DNA of 40,422 nucleotides from a virus. The stretch is taken from positions 1-40,422 of IMG/VR virus record IMGVR_UViG_3300031999_000077; one strand, 5' to 3'. The position numbers and the translations under genes are program-made. Shown one piece after another: positions 20,175 to 27,336 of this stretch. Below the pieces are notes generated by a model, which was not told the origin of the DNA, searched no databases, and worked only from the letters and a program-made list of their open reading frames with translations. The stretch's first letter is position 1. The number at the start of each line of letters is the position of its first letter.

Positions 20175-20929
20175 TATAAAACTTCCTCAATCTCAAGCGC
20201 AACATTCCAGTAGTTGACGTGCTGACACTCGGGCAACTCCTGGGATTTGAGATGGACCCAGTAAGAGTTGGCATTCGGCGCGGTTGAATCGAGGCACAGC
20301 ACCCAGGCCACGTGGGACCCGCAGGCTTCGAGCAGGGCTTCCACGATGAGCTCGGAGGCGTCGTTCAACCCGACGAATGAGAACACTCTGTTATCGAGGG
20401 ACGGCCGCTCCTGAATGGTAAACAGATTGGCCGAGGGCGAATACTCGACCTCAGTCTCGTTGAGCGGTCCTCTCTGGTACGGTACGGCCGGGCCGCGGTT
20501 GAGTGCATTCCCCTTACCGACAACAACGGTCCCGACCTGCAGATAGCCCGAGGGGTTTGCAGTGTTGAGAAGCGAAACCCGAACGTAACGCTTCGTCCGG
20601 GCGGCCGCAAGAATCTCGTAAAGGTTGTTGCCGTTGAAAGTCAGGGTGTCGGACACGACGTTCACGCTGAATGCATCGTCATCCGCGCCATAAACGATGA
20701 TGGTCGCCGCCGAGGTAAGGTTATGCCCCAGGAGGGCTACGAAATCGTACTCAAGCGCCGCCCCGAGATCACAGTCGATGGTCACCTCGACGTTGATTAC
20801 GGCCGATCGCCAAAATAGCTGGGGCGAGTCATCCTGGGTGTATTCCGCCGAGAATTGCGCCGCCTCGGAGGACGCCGTAAGTATGGTTCCGGTTTGCCAG
20901 CGGTTCGTATGTAGAATGAGGACTGACAT
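20174..20929 (-). CDS. probable distal tail/baseplate protein
   Basis: 251 residues, beta-rich. Residues about 15-145 have a discoidin/jelly-roll look (WRSAVINVEVTIDCDLG, YDFVALLGHNLTSAATIIVYG, RYVRVSLLN), then a second domain with ELIVEALLEACG and WNVALEIEEVL. The order tape measure, this gene, then hub-like protein matches distal tail (Dit) placement. The two-domain design also fits. ATG 20929 follows the TAA of the tape measure immediately. Confidence 0.65.
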   Translation of the reverse strand: MSVLILHTNRWQTGTILTASSEAAQFSAEYTQDDSPQLFWRSAVINVEVTIDCDLGAALEYDFVALLGHNLTSAATIIVYGADDDAFSVNVVSDTLTFNGNNLYEILAAARTKRYVRVSLLNTANPSGYLQVGTVVVGKGNALNRGPAVPYQRGPLNETEVEYSPSANLFTIQERPSLDNRVFSFVGLNDASELIVEALLEACGSHVAWVLCLDSTAPNANSYWVHLKSQELPECQHVNYWNVALEIEEVL

Positions 20930-23191
20930 TTATGCCATTGCCTTGCCGACGGGGCCCAGGAGTCCAAGTCCGCCCGACTCACGGACGGTCTTGGTAATAA
21001 AGAGTTTTATTTCTCGCCCGTCGATGTAAATGTGATTCTGTATGACGATCGGTTTTCCCGTCCCGTCGGTGCCCTTCCCCATGATCGCCTCCCGCAACCG
21101 GCGCGGCGAGCTGACGATCTCCGCCTCCCCGGCCTCGGCCACCTCGTAAGTATTCCCGCCTGCCGAACTCAACATGGCCGGCCTCTTGAAGATCGCGCCC
21201 GTCGCCAGAGGGATCGGCTGGGCGCGGATAAGGGCGATCTGAATTGCCCCGGCGGCCGCCGTGATTGCCGCCAGTATTATATTGAACGGTGGGGGCAGAG
21301 CGCTCAGGGCTTTCGTGATGCCCTCGGCCACGTTGATAATAGCGTTGGCGATGGCCACCCCCTTCGCACTCTCCGCCGCCTTTCTCTGGAGCCCCCGGCG
21401 TTTTATGTCGTATTCGGCGTCCAGCCCCTCAATAGCTTTGTTTTTCTCCTCCTCACTCAGGAGCGAATTTTTAATGCTTTCGAGTTTGGCCTGATACTCC
21501 TTGTCGAGCAATAGCATCTTATTATTCGTGCTTTGCTGCATGATGGCGTCGATCTGACCGACGACGGAAGAGGCGGCGCCAAGGATCTGGTCAAGAGCTT
21601 CCTGGTTCTTATCCACCCATTCTTTCGCCGCGGCGCCCCAGGATTTCGTAATGTAACCCGGCCCCTCCTTCATCGAGGCGACGGCTTTCTCCATTACCTC
21701 CTGCATGCGCCTGGCCGCCGGGATTGCCGTAGCGACGACCGTTGATCCGAACGATCGCAGTTCCTTCTCGCACGCGGCCATACCGTTTCGGTATTGCGCC
21801 TCCGTGATGACGCCCGCCTTGAACGCCTTCGTTAGGTCCTGCTCTTCCTTAATGACCTTGCGCATCGCGCCCTCGAGCGGGTGGTACTTGTCGAGGATGG
21901 CCTTTGCCGTTTTCTCAAGCTCATCCTTCATTTCCCTCGCTTTTTTGGCTGCGTCTATTTCCTCTTTCGTAAGAGTTTTGGTCTTGTTCCCGATTTCATC
22001 GATCACGCCGGCCACGGGCGCGAGCTTCTGAGCCACCTCAACCCCAACCCCGCCGACAACCTTGAAAGCGGCCGCGATTTTTTCACCGTATTTTCCGGCC
22101 AGGATTGCCTTGAGGGTTTCGACCGTGTTCCCCCCGAAGTCCTGCCAGGCTTTATTGAGCGTAACGGCGGCGCTCCTCAGCTCCTCCGCCGACGCCCCCT
22201 GTTTCCCCATCATGACGATGATGTCCCTGGAGACGGTCGAATAGCCGCCCATCACCACGTTGACATTGTTCCAGGCTTTTTCCTCGTCGCTCAGGTAAGA
22301 CCGGAGTCCCCCGATCTTAGTCTGGAGCCGTTCCATCGCATTCAGCGTCCCCTCGATGACCTTCGCAACGGTCGATATAAAACCGGCCAGGTCCTTGGCG
22401 TACTGCTCGATCTCCGGCATCATCTCGGTGATTATCCGGTTGATCGTCTTGATGAGTTCCTTTGCCCCCTCGGACTTGACGACGGCGCCGCCGATGGCCT
22501 CCTTGGCCTCGCCCCACGTGTTGCCCATCTGCTTGACGGCCCCGCCGAAGGTATTGACCTCCGCCGTGGAGCGCCCATAGAGTTTCTCGAGCTGGTCGAG
22601 AAGCGCCGCCGTCTTTTGTTCCCCCGTCAGGTTTTCGGCAACCCTAATCCCGACCCGGCTGAGCGCCACATAATTCCCCTCCATCGCTTTCGTCACCATC
22701 ATCGTGGCCGAGTGGAGGTCTATGCCCATCGTCGTCGCCAGGCCCATCGTGCCCTTCATCGCCCGATCCATCCCCTCCTGATCGAGGCGCGTCAGCTGGA
22801 GGAGGAGCGCCTGGCTTGATTTAATCTGCTCGTCATCGAAGGTTGTGACCTTCATCTGCGCTTCGGCAAAGTCAAGATAGTGTTGGATATTTCCGGCGAC
22901 AGTCCGGCCCGTTATGGATAGCGCGGCTTCGAGGTTCTTTTCGGCAAGTTCCGCGTCGATGGCCCCCTTAATACAAGAACCAATCGCGCCCACCAACTTG
23001 TCGTATGCTTTCTTTGCCAGGTCCGCAGCGATTGACCCGATGGCTACTTGGCCGGCCATCCCGCCGAAGGCCTTCTTACCCTTATCGGCCTTGTCCGAGG
23101 CCTCCCAGAGCGCCGCATCAAAATCCTTCATGCTTTTGATCGCGCCCGTGGCGTCGAGCGTGATGATATATTTTACGTCTTCGTTGGCCAT
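20930..23191 (-). CDS. tail length tape measure protein
   Basis: 753 residues. Features are a charged N-terminus, long alpha-helical and coiled-coil stretches, an internal hydrophobic region, and a C-terminal hydrophobic helix (about 640-680: AIINVAEGITKALSALPPPF, LAAITAAAGAIQIAL). The terminal segment PLATGAIFKRPAMLSSAGGNTYEVAEAGEAEIV is typical of phage tape measures. The gene follows the frameshifted chaperone pair, as in most siphoviruses. By the family rule of about 0.15 nm per residue, the length would predict a tail near 110 nm (inference). Confidence 0.92.
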   Translation of the reverse strand: MANEDVKYIITLDATGAIKSMKDFDAALWEASDKADKGKKAFGGMAGQVAIGSIAADLAKKAYDKLVGAIGSCIKGAIDAELAEKNLEAALSITGRTVAGNIQHYLDFAEAQMKVTTFDDEQIKSSQALLLQLTRLDQEGMDRAMKGTMGLATTMGIDLHSATMMVTKAMEGNYVALSRVGIRVAENLTGEQKTAALLDQLEKLYGRSTAEVNTFGGAVKQMGNTWGEAKEAIGGAVVKSEGAKELIKTINRIITEMMPEIEQYAKDLAGFISTVAKVIEGTLNAMERLQTKIGGLRSYLSDEEKAWNNVNVVMGGYSTVSRDIIVMMGKQGASAEELRSAAVTLNKAWQDFGGNTVETLKAILAGKYGEKIAAAFKVVGGVGVEVAQKLAPVAGVIDEIGNKTKTLTKEEIDAAKKAREMKDELEKTAKAILDKYHPLEGAMRKVIKEEQDLTKAFKAGVITEAQYRNGMAACEKELRSFGSTVVATAIPAARRMQEVMEKAVASMKEGPGYITKSWGAAAKEWVDKNQEALDQILGAASSVVGQIDAIMQQSTNNKMLLLDKEYQAKLESIKNSLLSEEEKNKAIEGLDAEYDIKRRGLQRKAAESAKGVAIANAIINVAEGITKALSALPPPFNIILAAITAAAGAIQIALIRAQPIPLATGAIFKRPAMLSSAGGNTYEVAEAGEAEIVSSPRRLREAIMGKGTDGTGKPIVIQNHIYIDGREIKLFITKTVRESGGLGLLGPVGKAMA

Positions 23192-23195
23192 CGGA

Positions 23196-23941
23196 TTATT
23201 CTTGAGCCTTCTTTCTCCGTTCGACGGAGACGACCTGGAACATCTGATGAATGGCGTTCAGCGCGGCCAGGGTCATCCTACGGACCGGGCCCTGGAGCCC
23301 CTCCCCCCTGAATTCGCCGGCGACAATCCCGGCCTCGAGCGCAAATGGGTTTACAACCTCGTGATACCAATTCCAGACCCCGGCCTCAAAAGCGCTCATC
23401 TTCGCCGCCGTTGCGTCCAGCCCGCAGTTCACACACTCCTCCGTCGCCTCGCCCGCCTCATGCCGGTGATCCTCCGGCTTCAGCATCGCCTCCCACCGAT
23501 CGGCGTAGAATTCGAGGAAGGCTTTTAGTTTTTTAGGAAGTTCTCCGGATTCCCCGCGAACTCCGCCAGCACCCGGACGAGGACCGAGGCCACGGGGTCG
23601 GTCGGAATGACCTCGCCGTCAACAATCACCTCCGGTTGTCTGGTTCTCAGGCCGAAAAGGAGCGGGAGGTACTTGTCCTTATTCTCCTGCGTGCAGGGAA
23701 GGGGCGCCCCGCCGTCCATCAAGTCCCAGCCGTGGATCGCATCGGAAACGGCCCGCCGGAGAATGTCCGAAATTCTGGGCCTGGCCGCCTCGGGCGCGGC
23801 CGCCCCCCGGCTTTCATTAACATAGTCCGGCACCGCATCGAGTGGGATAAAACCTACGCGGAACATGATCGTAACCGGCTCGCCGGTGGTTTCCAGTGCG
23901 CAAGTGATCTCGGCCTCGGGCTGTAGTTTTTTGATATCCAT
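23196..23941 (-). CDS. tail assembly chaperone fusion produced by -1 frameshift
   Basis: The 138-residue upstream chaperone ends ...NPENFLKN. At its last codons CTA AAA AAC the ribosome can slip back one base and continue in the -1 frame for 110 codons (to the stop at 23196-23198), giving a protein of about 248 residues. The downstream part contains FLEFYADRWEAML, TEECVNCGLDATA and FEAGVWNWYHEVV. The downstream frame has an ATG at 23486, but no good ribosome site. The layout equals lambda gpG/gpGT: the fusion binds tape measure and recruits tail tube subunits. The frame relation was checked by coordinate arithmetic. Confidence 0.85.
23525..23941 (-). CDS. tail assembly chaperone, unshifted form (gpG-like)
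   Basis: 138 residues from ATG 23941, which has AAGGAGGCACAT in front; the in-frame start at 23962 is less likely. Mixed alpha/beta with PEAEITCALETTGEP and a helical remainder (SDILRRAVSDAIHGW). It lies between tail tube and tape measure genes, where tail assembly chaperones always sit in siphoviruses. It is absent from mature virions in known systems. The stop TAA immediately follows the slippery heptamer. Confidence 0.83.
   Translation of the reverse strand: MDIKKLQPEAEITCALETTGEPVTIMFRVGFIPLDAVPDYVNESRGAAAPEAARPRISDILRRAVSDAIHGWDLMDGGAPLPCTQENKDKYLPLLFGLRTRQPEVIVDGEVIPTDPVASVLVRVLAEFAGNPENFLKN
23528..23534 (-). promoter_or_regulatory. -1 ribosomal frameshift slippery site A AAA AAC
   Basis: On the minus strand the zero-frame codons are CTA AAA AAC TAA. 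The heptamer A AAA AAC has the X XXY YYZ form of efficient bacterial and viral -1 slippery sites, and the zero-frame stop follows directly. The -1 frame is open upstream of the tape measure for 110 codons. No strong downstream stem was identified by eye. Confidence 0.85.
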
Positions 23942-23954
23942 ATGTGCCTCCTTG

Positions 23955-25316
23955 TCAACCAAGATAGTCTTCGCTTCTTGAATTCATTAATTGACCAACG
24001 ATCGGGACCAGGATGCCCGTCATGCCTATCGGCGCAGAATCGGCGGTCATGGCCCGCAGCGCAATCTTAGCCGGGATGATCTTCGAATCGGCGTACTCAA
24101 CGTCCTCGATGATGAGGCGCGGGAGCTGGAACTTTAGGTAGAAATTGTACGCGCCCTCGATGACCGGGCCGGTGATGGTCAGGTCCGCTTTCTTTTCCGC
24201 CCCGGCGATCCAGGCTGCGAAATAGGCCGCGTTCACGGTGTCCATCCGCGCAAAGTCCATCGTCAACTTGACGCTCGGCTTATCGTTCTCCGCCGGCTCG
24301 ATGATTGTCTGGACTCCGGCCACATGCTCGCTGTCCATTTTCCGCTCAATATCCAGGGTAAAGGATTTCGGTCGGACGATATCCCCGTCCACGAAGTCGT
24401 CCCCAGTCTGGGCGTTCATCCGAAAGACGGCCTGGGCGAATTTGGCCCGGGCGTGGGTATTGCCCGTGATCGTCGTGGACGTAAATGCCGCCGGGAGTGC
24501 CGAGTCATCCATAACCCGAATGCCGCGCAGATTGAACGCCGCCTTGATGAGTCCGGCGCTCATAGAGAACGTGCCCTTCAGGACCTTGAACGTCGGGACG
24601 GTGTGGATCTTCGTGCCCTTCTCCGTCGCGTATGTCCCAAAGATCCCCGCAACCGTGTTCAGGAGGACGAAGGAGTGAAGGTAATTAAGCGCCCCGCCGA
24701 TCGCATTTGCGGACGACGTATAGGTTATTTCCCCGCTCAGGTCGGCCGCAAACCCCAGGAGGGTGTCGGCCGCCTGCGCATTATTCGTGCCGGTGTTCCA
24801 CCAGAGCTTAAAAGGCGCGGTTGTGGCGATTGTGAACCTGTGGGTATTCGCATTAAAATTGACATCGTAGGTTAAGGCCCCGTTGGAGAGGGCTTCGAGC
24901 TTCGCCTTGATGTCCGCGCGGATTTGGGTTACCGTCCAGGTTCCGTTCGCCAATACCGCATTCTTTTCACCCCCCGCCGCCTCCTCGAAGTCGATGTGGT
25001 GGTTCGCGTTGCTCACGATGGAATACATCCCCGGCACCCCGGCCGTCCCCATGAGCATGGCGAGCAGGAGATTTTCGCGCCCATCCCATCGGTAGTCAAA
25101 ATCCAGTCCGAAGTCGGAGGGGTTGATGAACCCGGCGTCCAGATTGGCCTCGAAAGCCCCGTAGCTTTCATCCTCCATCATCTGTACCGCCGCCTTCGGC
25201 GACCCGGGGTTCAGGGGTAGGAACCCCATGCCGGCCGCATCGGTATTGACGGCCGTCCCCCAGATCGCGGCCTTTTTGACCGCTGCCTTGTTTAACCGCT
25301 TTTCAATATCTCCCAT
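23955..25316 (-). CDS. tail tube protein paralogue with inserted domain
   Basis: 453 residues, starting MGDIEKRLNKAAVKKAAIWGT. It shares the whole framework of the 346-residue neighbour (FGLDFDYRW, FKVLKGTFSMSAGLIK(A/V)AFNLRG, NDKPSVKLTMDFARMD, VEYADSKIIPAKIALRAM). Inserted at about 105-205 is an extra domain (NHHIDFEEAAGGEK to SGEITYTSS, including FKLWWNTGTNNA) that occurs again in the head connector 36865-37782. Virion tail tubes can carry Ig-like or other decorations on outer loops. AAGGAGACTTAC precedes ATG 25316. It is either a second tube subunit or a tube-related tail protein. Confidence 0.82.
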   Translation of the reverse strand: MGDIEKRLNKAAVKKAAIWGTAVNTDAAGMGFLPLNPGSPKAAVQMMEDESYGAFEANLDAGFINPSDFGLDFDYRWDGRENLLLAMLMGTAGVPGMYSIVSNANHHIDFEEAAGGEKNAVLANGTWTVTQIRADIKAKLEALSNGALTYDVNFNANTHRFTIATTAPFKLWWNTGTNNAQAADTLLGFAADLSGEITYTSSANAIGGALNYLHSFVLLNTVAGIFGTYATEKGTKIHTVPTFKVLKGTFSMSAGLIKAAFNLRGIRVMDDSALPAAFTSTTITGNTHARAKFAQAVFRMNAQTGDDFVDGDIVRPKSFTLDIERKMDSEHVAGVQTIIEPAENDKPSVKLTMDFARMDTVNAAYFAAWIAGAEKKADLTITGPVIEGAYNFYLKFQLPRLIIEDVEYADSKIIPAKIALRAMTADSAPIGMTGILVPIVGQLMNSRSEDYLG

Positions 25317-25326
25317 GTAAGTCTCC

Positions 25327-26367
25327 TTATGCGATCAGGCTGGCTACGCGAAGGTTGGTCAGGAAAATGCCGATGGGCAGGATGCCCGTAAGGCCCGTCT
25401 GGGCCACGTCCGCCGCCAGGCCCCGAAGGACAATCTTCGCGGGGATGATCTTGCTGTCCGCGTACTCCACGTCCTCGACAACAAGGTGCGGGAGCTGGAC
25501 GTTTAAAACATAATTATAGCCCGCTGCGGCCAATGGCCCGGTCACGATGATGTCGGCCTTCTTGTCCGTCGGCGCCGTCCAGGCCGCGAAGTAGGCGGCG
25601 TTCGTCGCGTCCATGCGCGGGAAGTCCATCGTAAACTTCACGGCCGGCTTGTCGTTCTCGACGGGTTCGAGGATGACCTGGCCTCCGGAAACGTGCTCCG
25701 CGTCCATCTTGCGTTCGATTTCAAGCGTAAACATCTTCGGCTTGATGATGTGGCCGGCGCCCAGGGTGATGCCCCCGCCCGCGAGCGTATAGTCGTTCAT
25801 GCGGAATACGGCCTGCTGGAACTTCGCCCGGATGTGCGAATTGGCCGGGACGGTCGTCGAACCCAGTGTCGCCGTCGCGTCCGCGGTCTCGCTTCCCCTT
25901 AGGTTAAAGGCCACCTTGATCAGACCTCCGCTGGTCGAGAAGGTCGCTTTCAGAACCTTGAGCGTGGGGACGGTATGGACCTGCGCCCCCTTCTCTACGG
26001 CATAGGACGCAAACAACCCGAACGCGGAATTCGCCAGGGTGATCGTGTGCAGATAGGCCGCCGTACCGCCCTGTGGCGCCGGGGACGTATCGACGCCCAT
26101 CAGGAGACCCAGAAGAATGTTCTCCAGGCCGTCCCAACGGTAATCGAAGTCCAGGCCGAAATCGGACGCCCCGAAAACGCCAACATCGAGGTTCGCCTCG
26201 AATGCCCCCGCCGCCTCGTCCTCGATCATCTGGACGTTCCGCTTCGGCGTGCCGGGGTTCAGCGGGAGGATGCCGTTGCCCGCGCCGTTCAGGCCGGCAA
26301 TGACCGTACCCCAATCCGTCGCCTTCATGAGGGCCGCCTTGTTTAATCTTTTTTCGATATCGCCCAT
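25327..26367 (-). CDS. tail tube protein
   Basis: 346 residues, the simpler member of a tandem pair. Beta-rich with NLDVGVFGASDFGLDFDY and long repeats of the tube-type beta-sandwich (ATFSTSGGLIKVAFNLRG, KPAVKFTMDFPRMD). It lies directly before the paralogue and after the small tail genes, the usual place for major tail protein. GGAGGATAAC precedes ATG 26367. Which copy forms the tube cannot be told from sequence; abundance data would be needed. Confidence 0.8.
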   Translation of the reverse strand: MGDIEKRLNKAALMKATDWGTVIAGLNGAGNGILPLNPGTPKRNVQMIEDEAAGAFEANLDVGVFGASDFGLDFDYRWDGLENILLGLLMGVDTSPAPQGGTAAYLHTITLANSAFGLFASYAVEKGAQVHTVPTLKVLKATFSTSGGLIKVAFNLRGSETADATATLGSTTVPANSHIRAKFQQAVFRMNDYTLAGGGITLGAGHIIKPKMFTLEIERKMDAEHVSGGQVILEPVENDKPAVKFTMDFPRMDATNAAYFAAWTAPTDKKADIIVTGPLAAAGYNYVLNVQLPHLVVEDVEYADSKIIPAKIVLRGLAADVAQTGLTGILPIGIFLTNLRVASLIA

Positions 26368-26368
26368 G

Positions 26369-26563
26369 TTATCCTCCTATCCTTTTTATTTTCCTCGGCT
26401 TGTCCGGTTTTTCCGCCGCTATCTCCGGCACCGCATAGCCGTCTTTTATCCATGACGAGATGACCTCGCCCGGGATTCCCAGGGCTATCGTATCAATTAC
26501 GTCCCCTACGCGGAACAAACCCCACTCCGTGTGCTGGTCACTTTTCGCCCATGTTATTTTCAT
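26369..26563 (-). CDS. small tail-region protein
   Basis: 64 residues starting MKITWAKSDQHTEWGLFRVGDVIDTI. The GDVIDTIALGIPGEVISSWIKDGYAV segment resembles GTVLRIPEDLDEATALSWLKGGLA in the 37770-38012 product. Both follow the phage pattern 'G.v..lp...a..li..G.A', found in small structural-region proteins. Start 26563 has GGGAGTCTAAC. The C-terminus is basic. Role unknown; it lies between tail terminator and tail tube genes. Confidence 0.65.
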   Translation of the reverse strand: MKITWAKSDQHTEWGLFRVGDVIDTIALGIPGEVISSWIKDGYAVPEIAAEKPDKPRKIKRIGG

Positions 26564-26564
26564 G

Positions 26565-27044
26565 TTAGACTCCCATAACTCCCGCGATTGATATTCTGAC
26601 CTTCTGGTCGAAAAAGCCCATACCCTCAAGGCTCAGATATCCGTCGTCCGTCTCGGGGCTTTCTTCGATCCGCGTCTCCACGGCCAGCGCGCCAAGGCTC
26701 CCGGCCGCCCCGCTCCGCGAGTCCGCGTCGATGGCCTTCCTAATGTCGGCGATGCAGTTTTCCAGCCGCGTCACGGTATCCACGCTGTCCTTGACCCATC
26801 CCTTAATCGAAACGAAAAAATCCTCAGTGTACTCGGAGGCATCCCCCGCCGCGCCGCTGAGCTCGATCGTGCCGCCGGAGCCGGTGAACACCATGTAGGT
26901 CGGGAACGACTTCGCCTCGGCCCAATGGACGAAGCGCTTGATGACGGCGCCAGGGGTGTAGAAGTACGTCGCGCCCGTCGAGATTCCTTGAAGGACCGCG
27001 ACGATGCGGTTAATAACCTGAAGGCGGAGCGGTATGGCCGGCAT
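26565..27044 (-). CDS. probable tail terminator/tail completion protein
   Basis: 159 residues with the alpha/beta layout of tail terminators (gpU/gp17-like): N-terminal helix (LRLQVINRIVAVLQ), strands with FPTYMVFTGSG and SEYTEDFFVSIKGWV, then a helix (TRLENCIADIRKAI) and strands at the end (KVRISIAGV). Placement between connector and tail tube genes supports this. TAATG overlap joins it with the previous gene. The family assignment rests on pattern and order. Confidence 0.68.
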   Translation of the reverse strand: MPAIPLRLQVINRIVAVLQGISTGATYFYTPGAVIKRFVHWAEAKSFPTYMVFTGSGGTIELSGAAGDASEYTEDFFVSIKGWVKDSVDTVTRLENCIADIRKAIDADSRSGAAGSLGALAVETRIEESPETDDGYLSLEGMGFFDQKVRISIAGVMGV

Positions 27045-27334
27045 TATATCACCCTCACGAGAATTGCATCATGGTCAGGCGAACAGTAGATACTTCCATT
27101 CGAAGTCGTGATCGTGAATTGAATCAGATAGACCACACCCGCCGTCCCCCCGTGCATCATCTGCATGACCTGCGAGCCGGAGATAACTACGTCTCCATCA
27201 AGAATTAAATCGGCCGGCACCACGGCCGCCGTCGCCGTGAGGATTATATTCGTCTCATTTACGTCGGGCGGCATGTAATAGAGTCCAACCCTAAACTTTT
27301 CGACCACCGCTTTCTCAATGATGAATTGAGTCAT
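27044..27334 (-). CDS. Ig-like small adaptor protein
   Basis: 96 residues. Beta-sandwich pattern: FIIEKAVVEKFRVGLYYMPPDV, then strands with ILTATAAVV, LILDGDVVISGSQVMQMMHGGTAGVVYLIQFTITTS in segments. The 'G.tv..wlsGGtaG..Y.v...vtTs.g' pattern is the Ig-like fibre-tail adaptor family of phages. ATG 27334 has AGAGGATTGAAT in front; TTG 27340 is an alternative. It follows the repeat-rich fibre-type protein, so an adaptor between fibre and tail is plausible. Confidence 0.65.
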   Translation of the reverse strand: MTQFIIEKAVVEKFRVGLYYMPPDVNETNIILTATAAVVPADLILDGDVVISGSQVMQMMHGGTAGVVYLIQFTITTSNGSIYCSPDHDAILVRVI

Positions 27335-27336
27335 AT

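Noticed and set aside
21881-22819. 312-codon plus-strand open frame
   Set aside because: It lies entirely opposite the tape measure gene; GC-rich codon structure opens the reverse frame. No ribosome site or recognisable domain.
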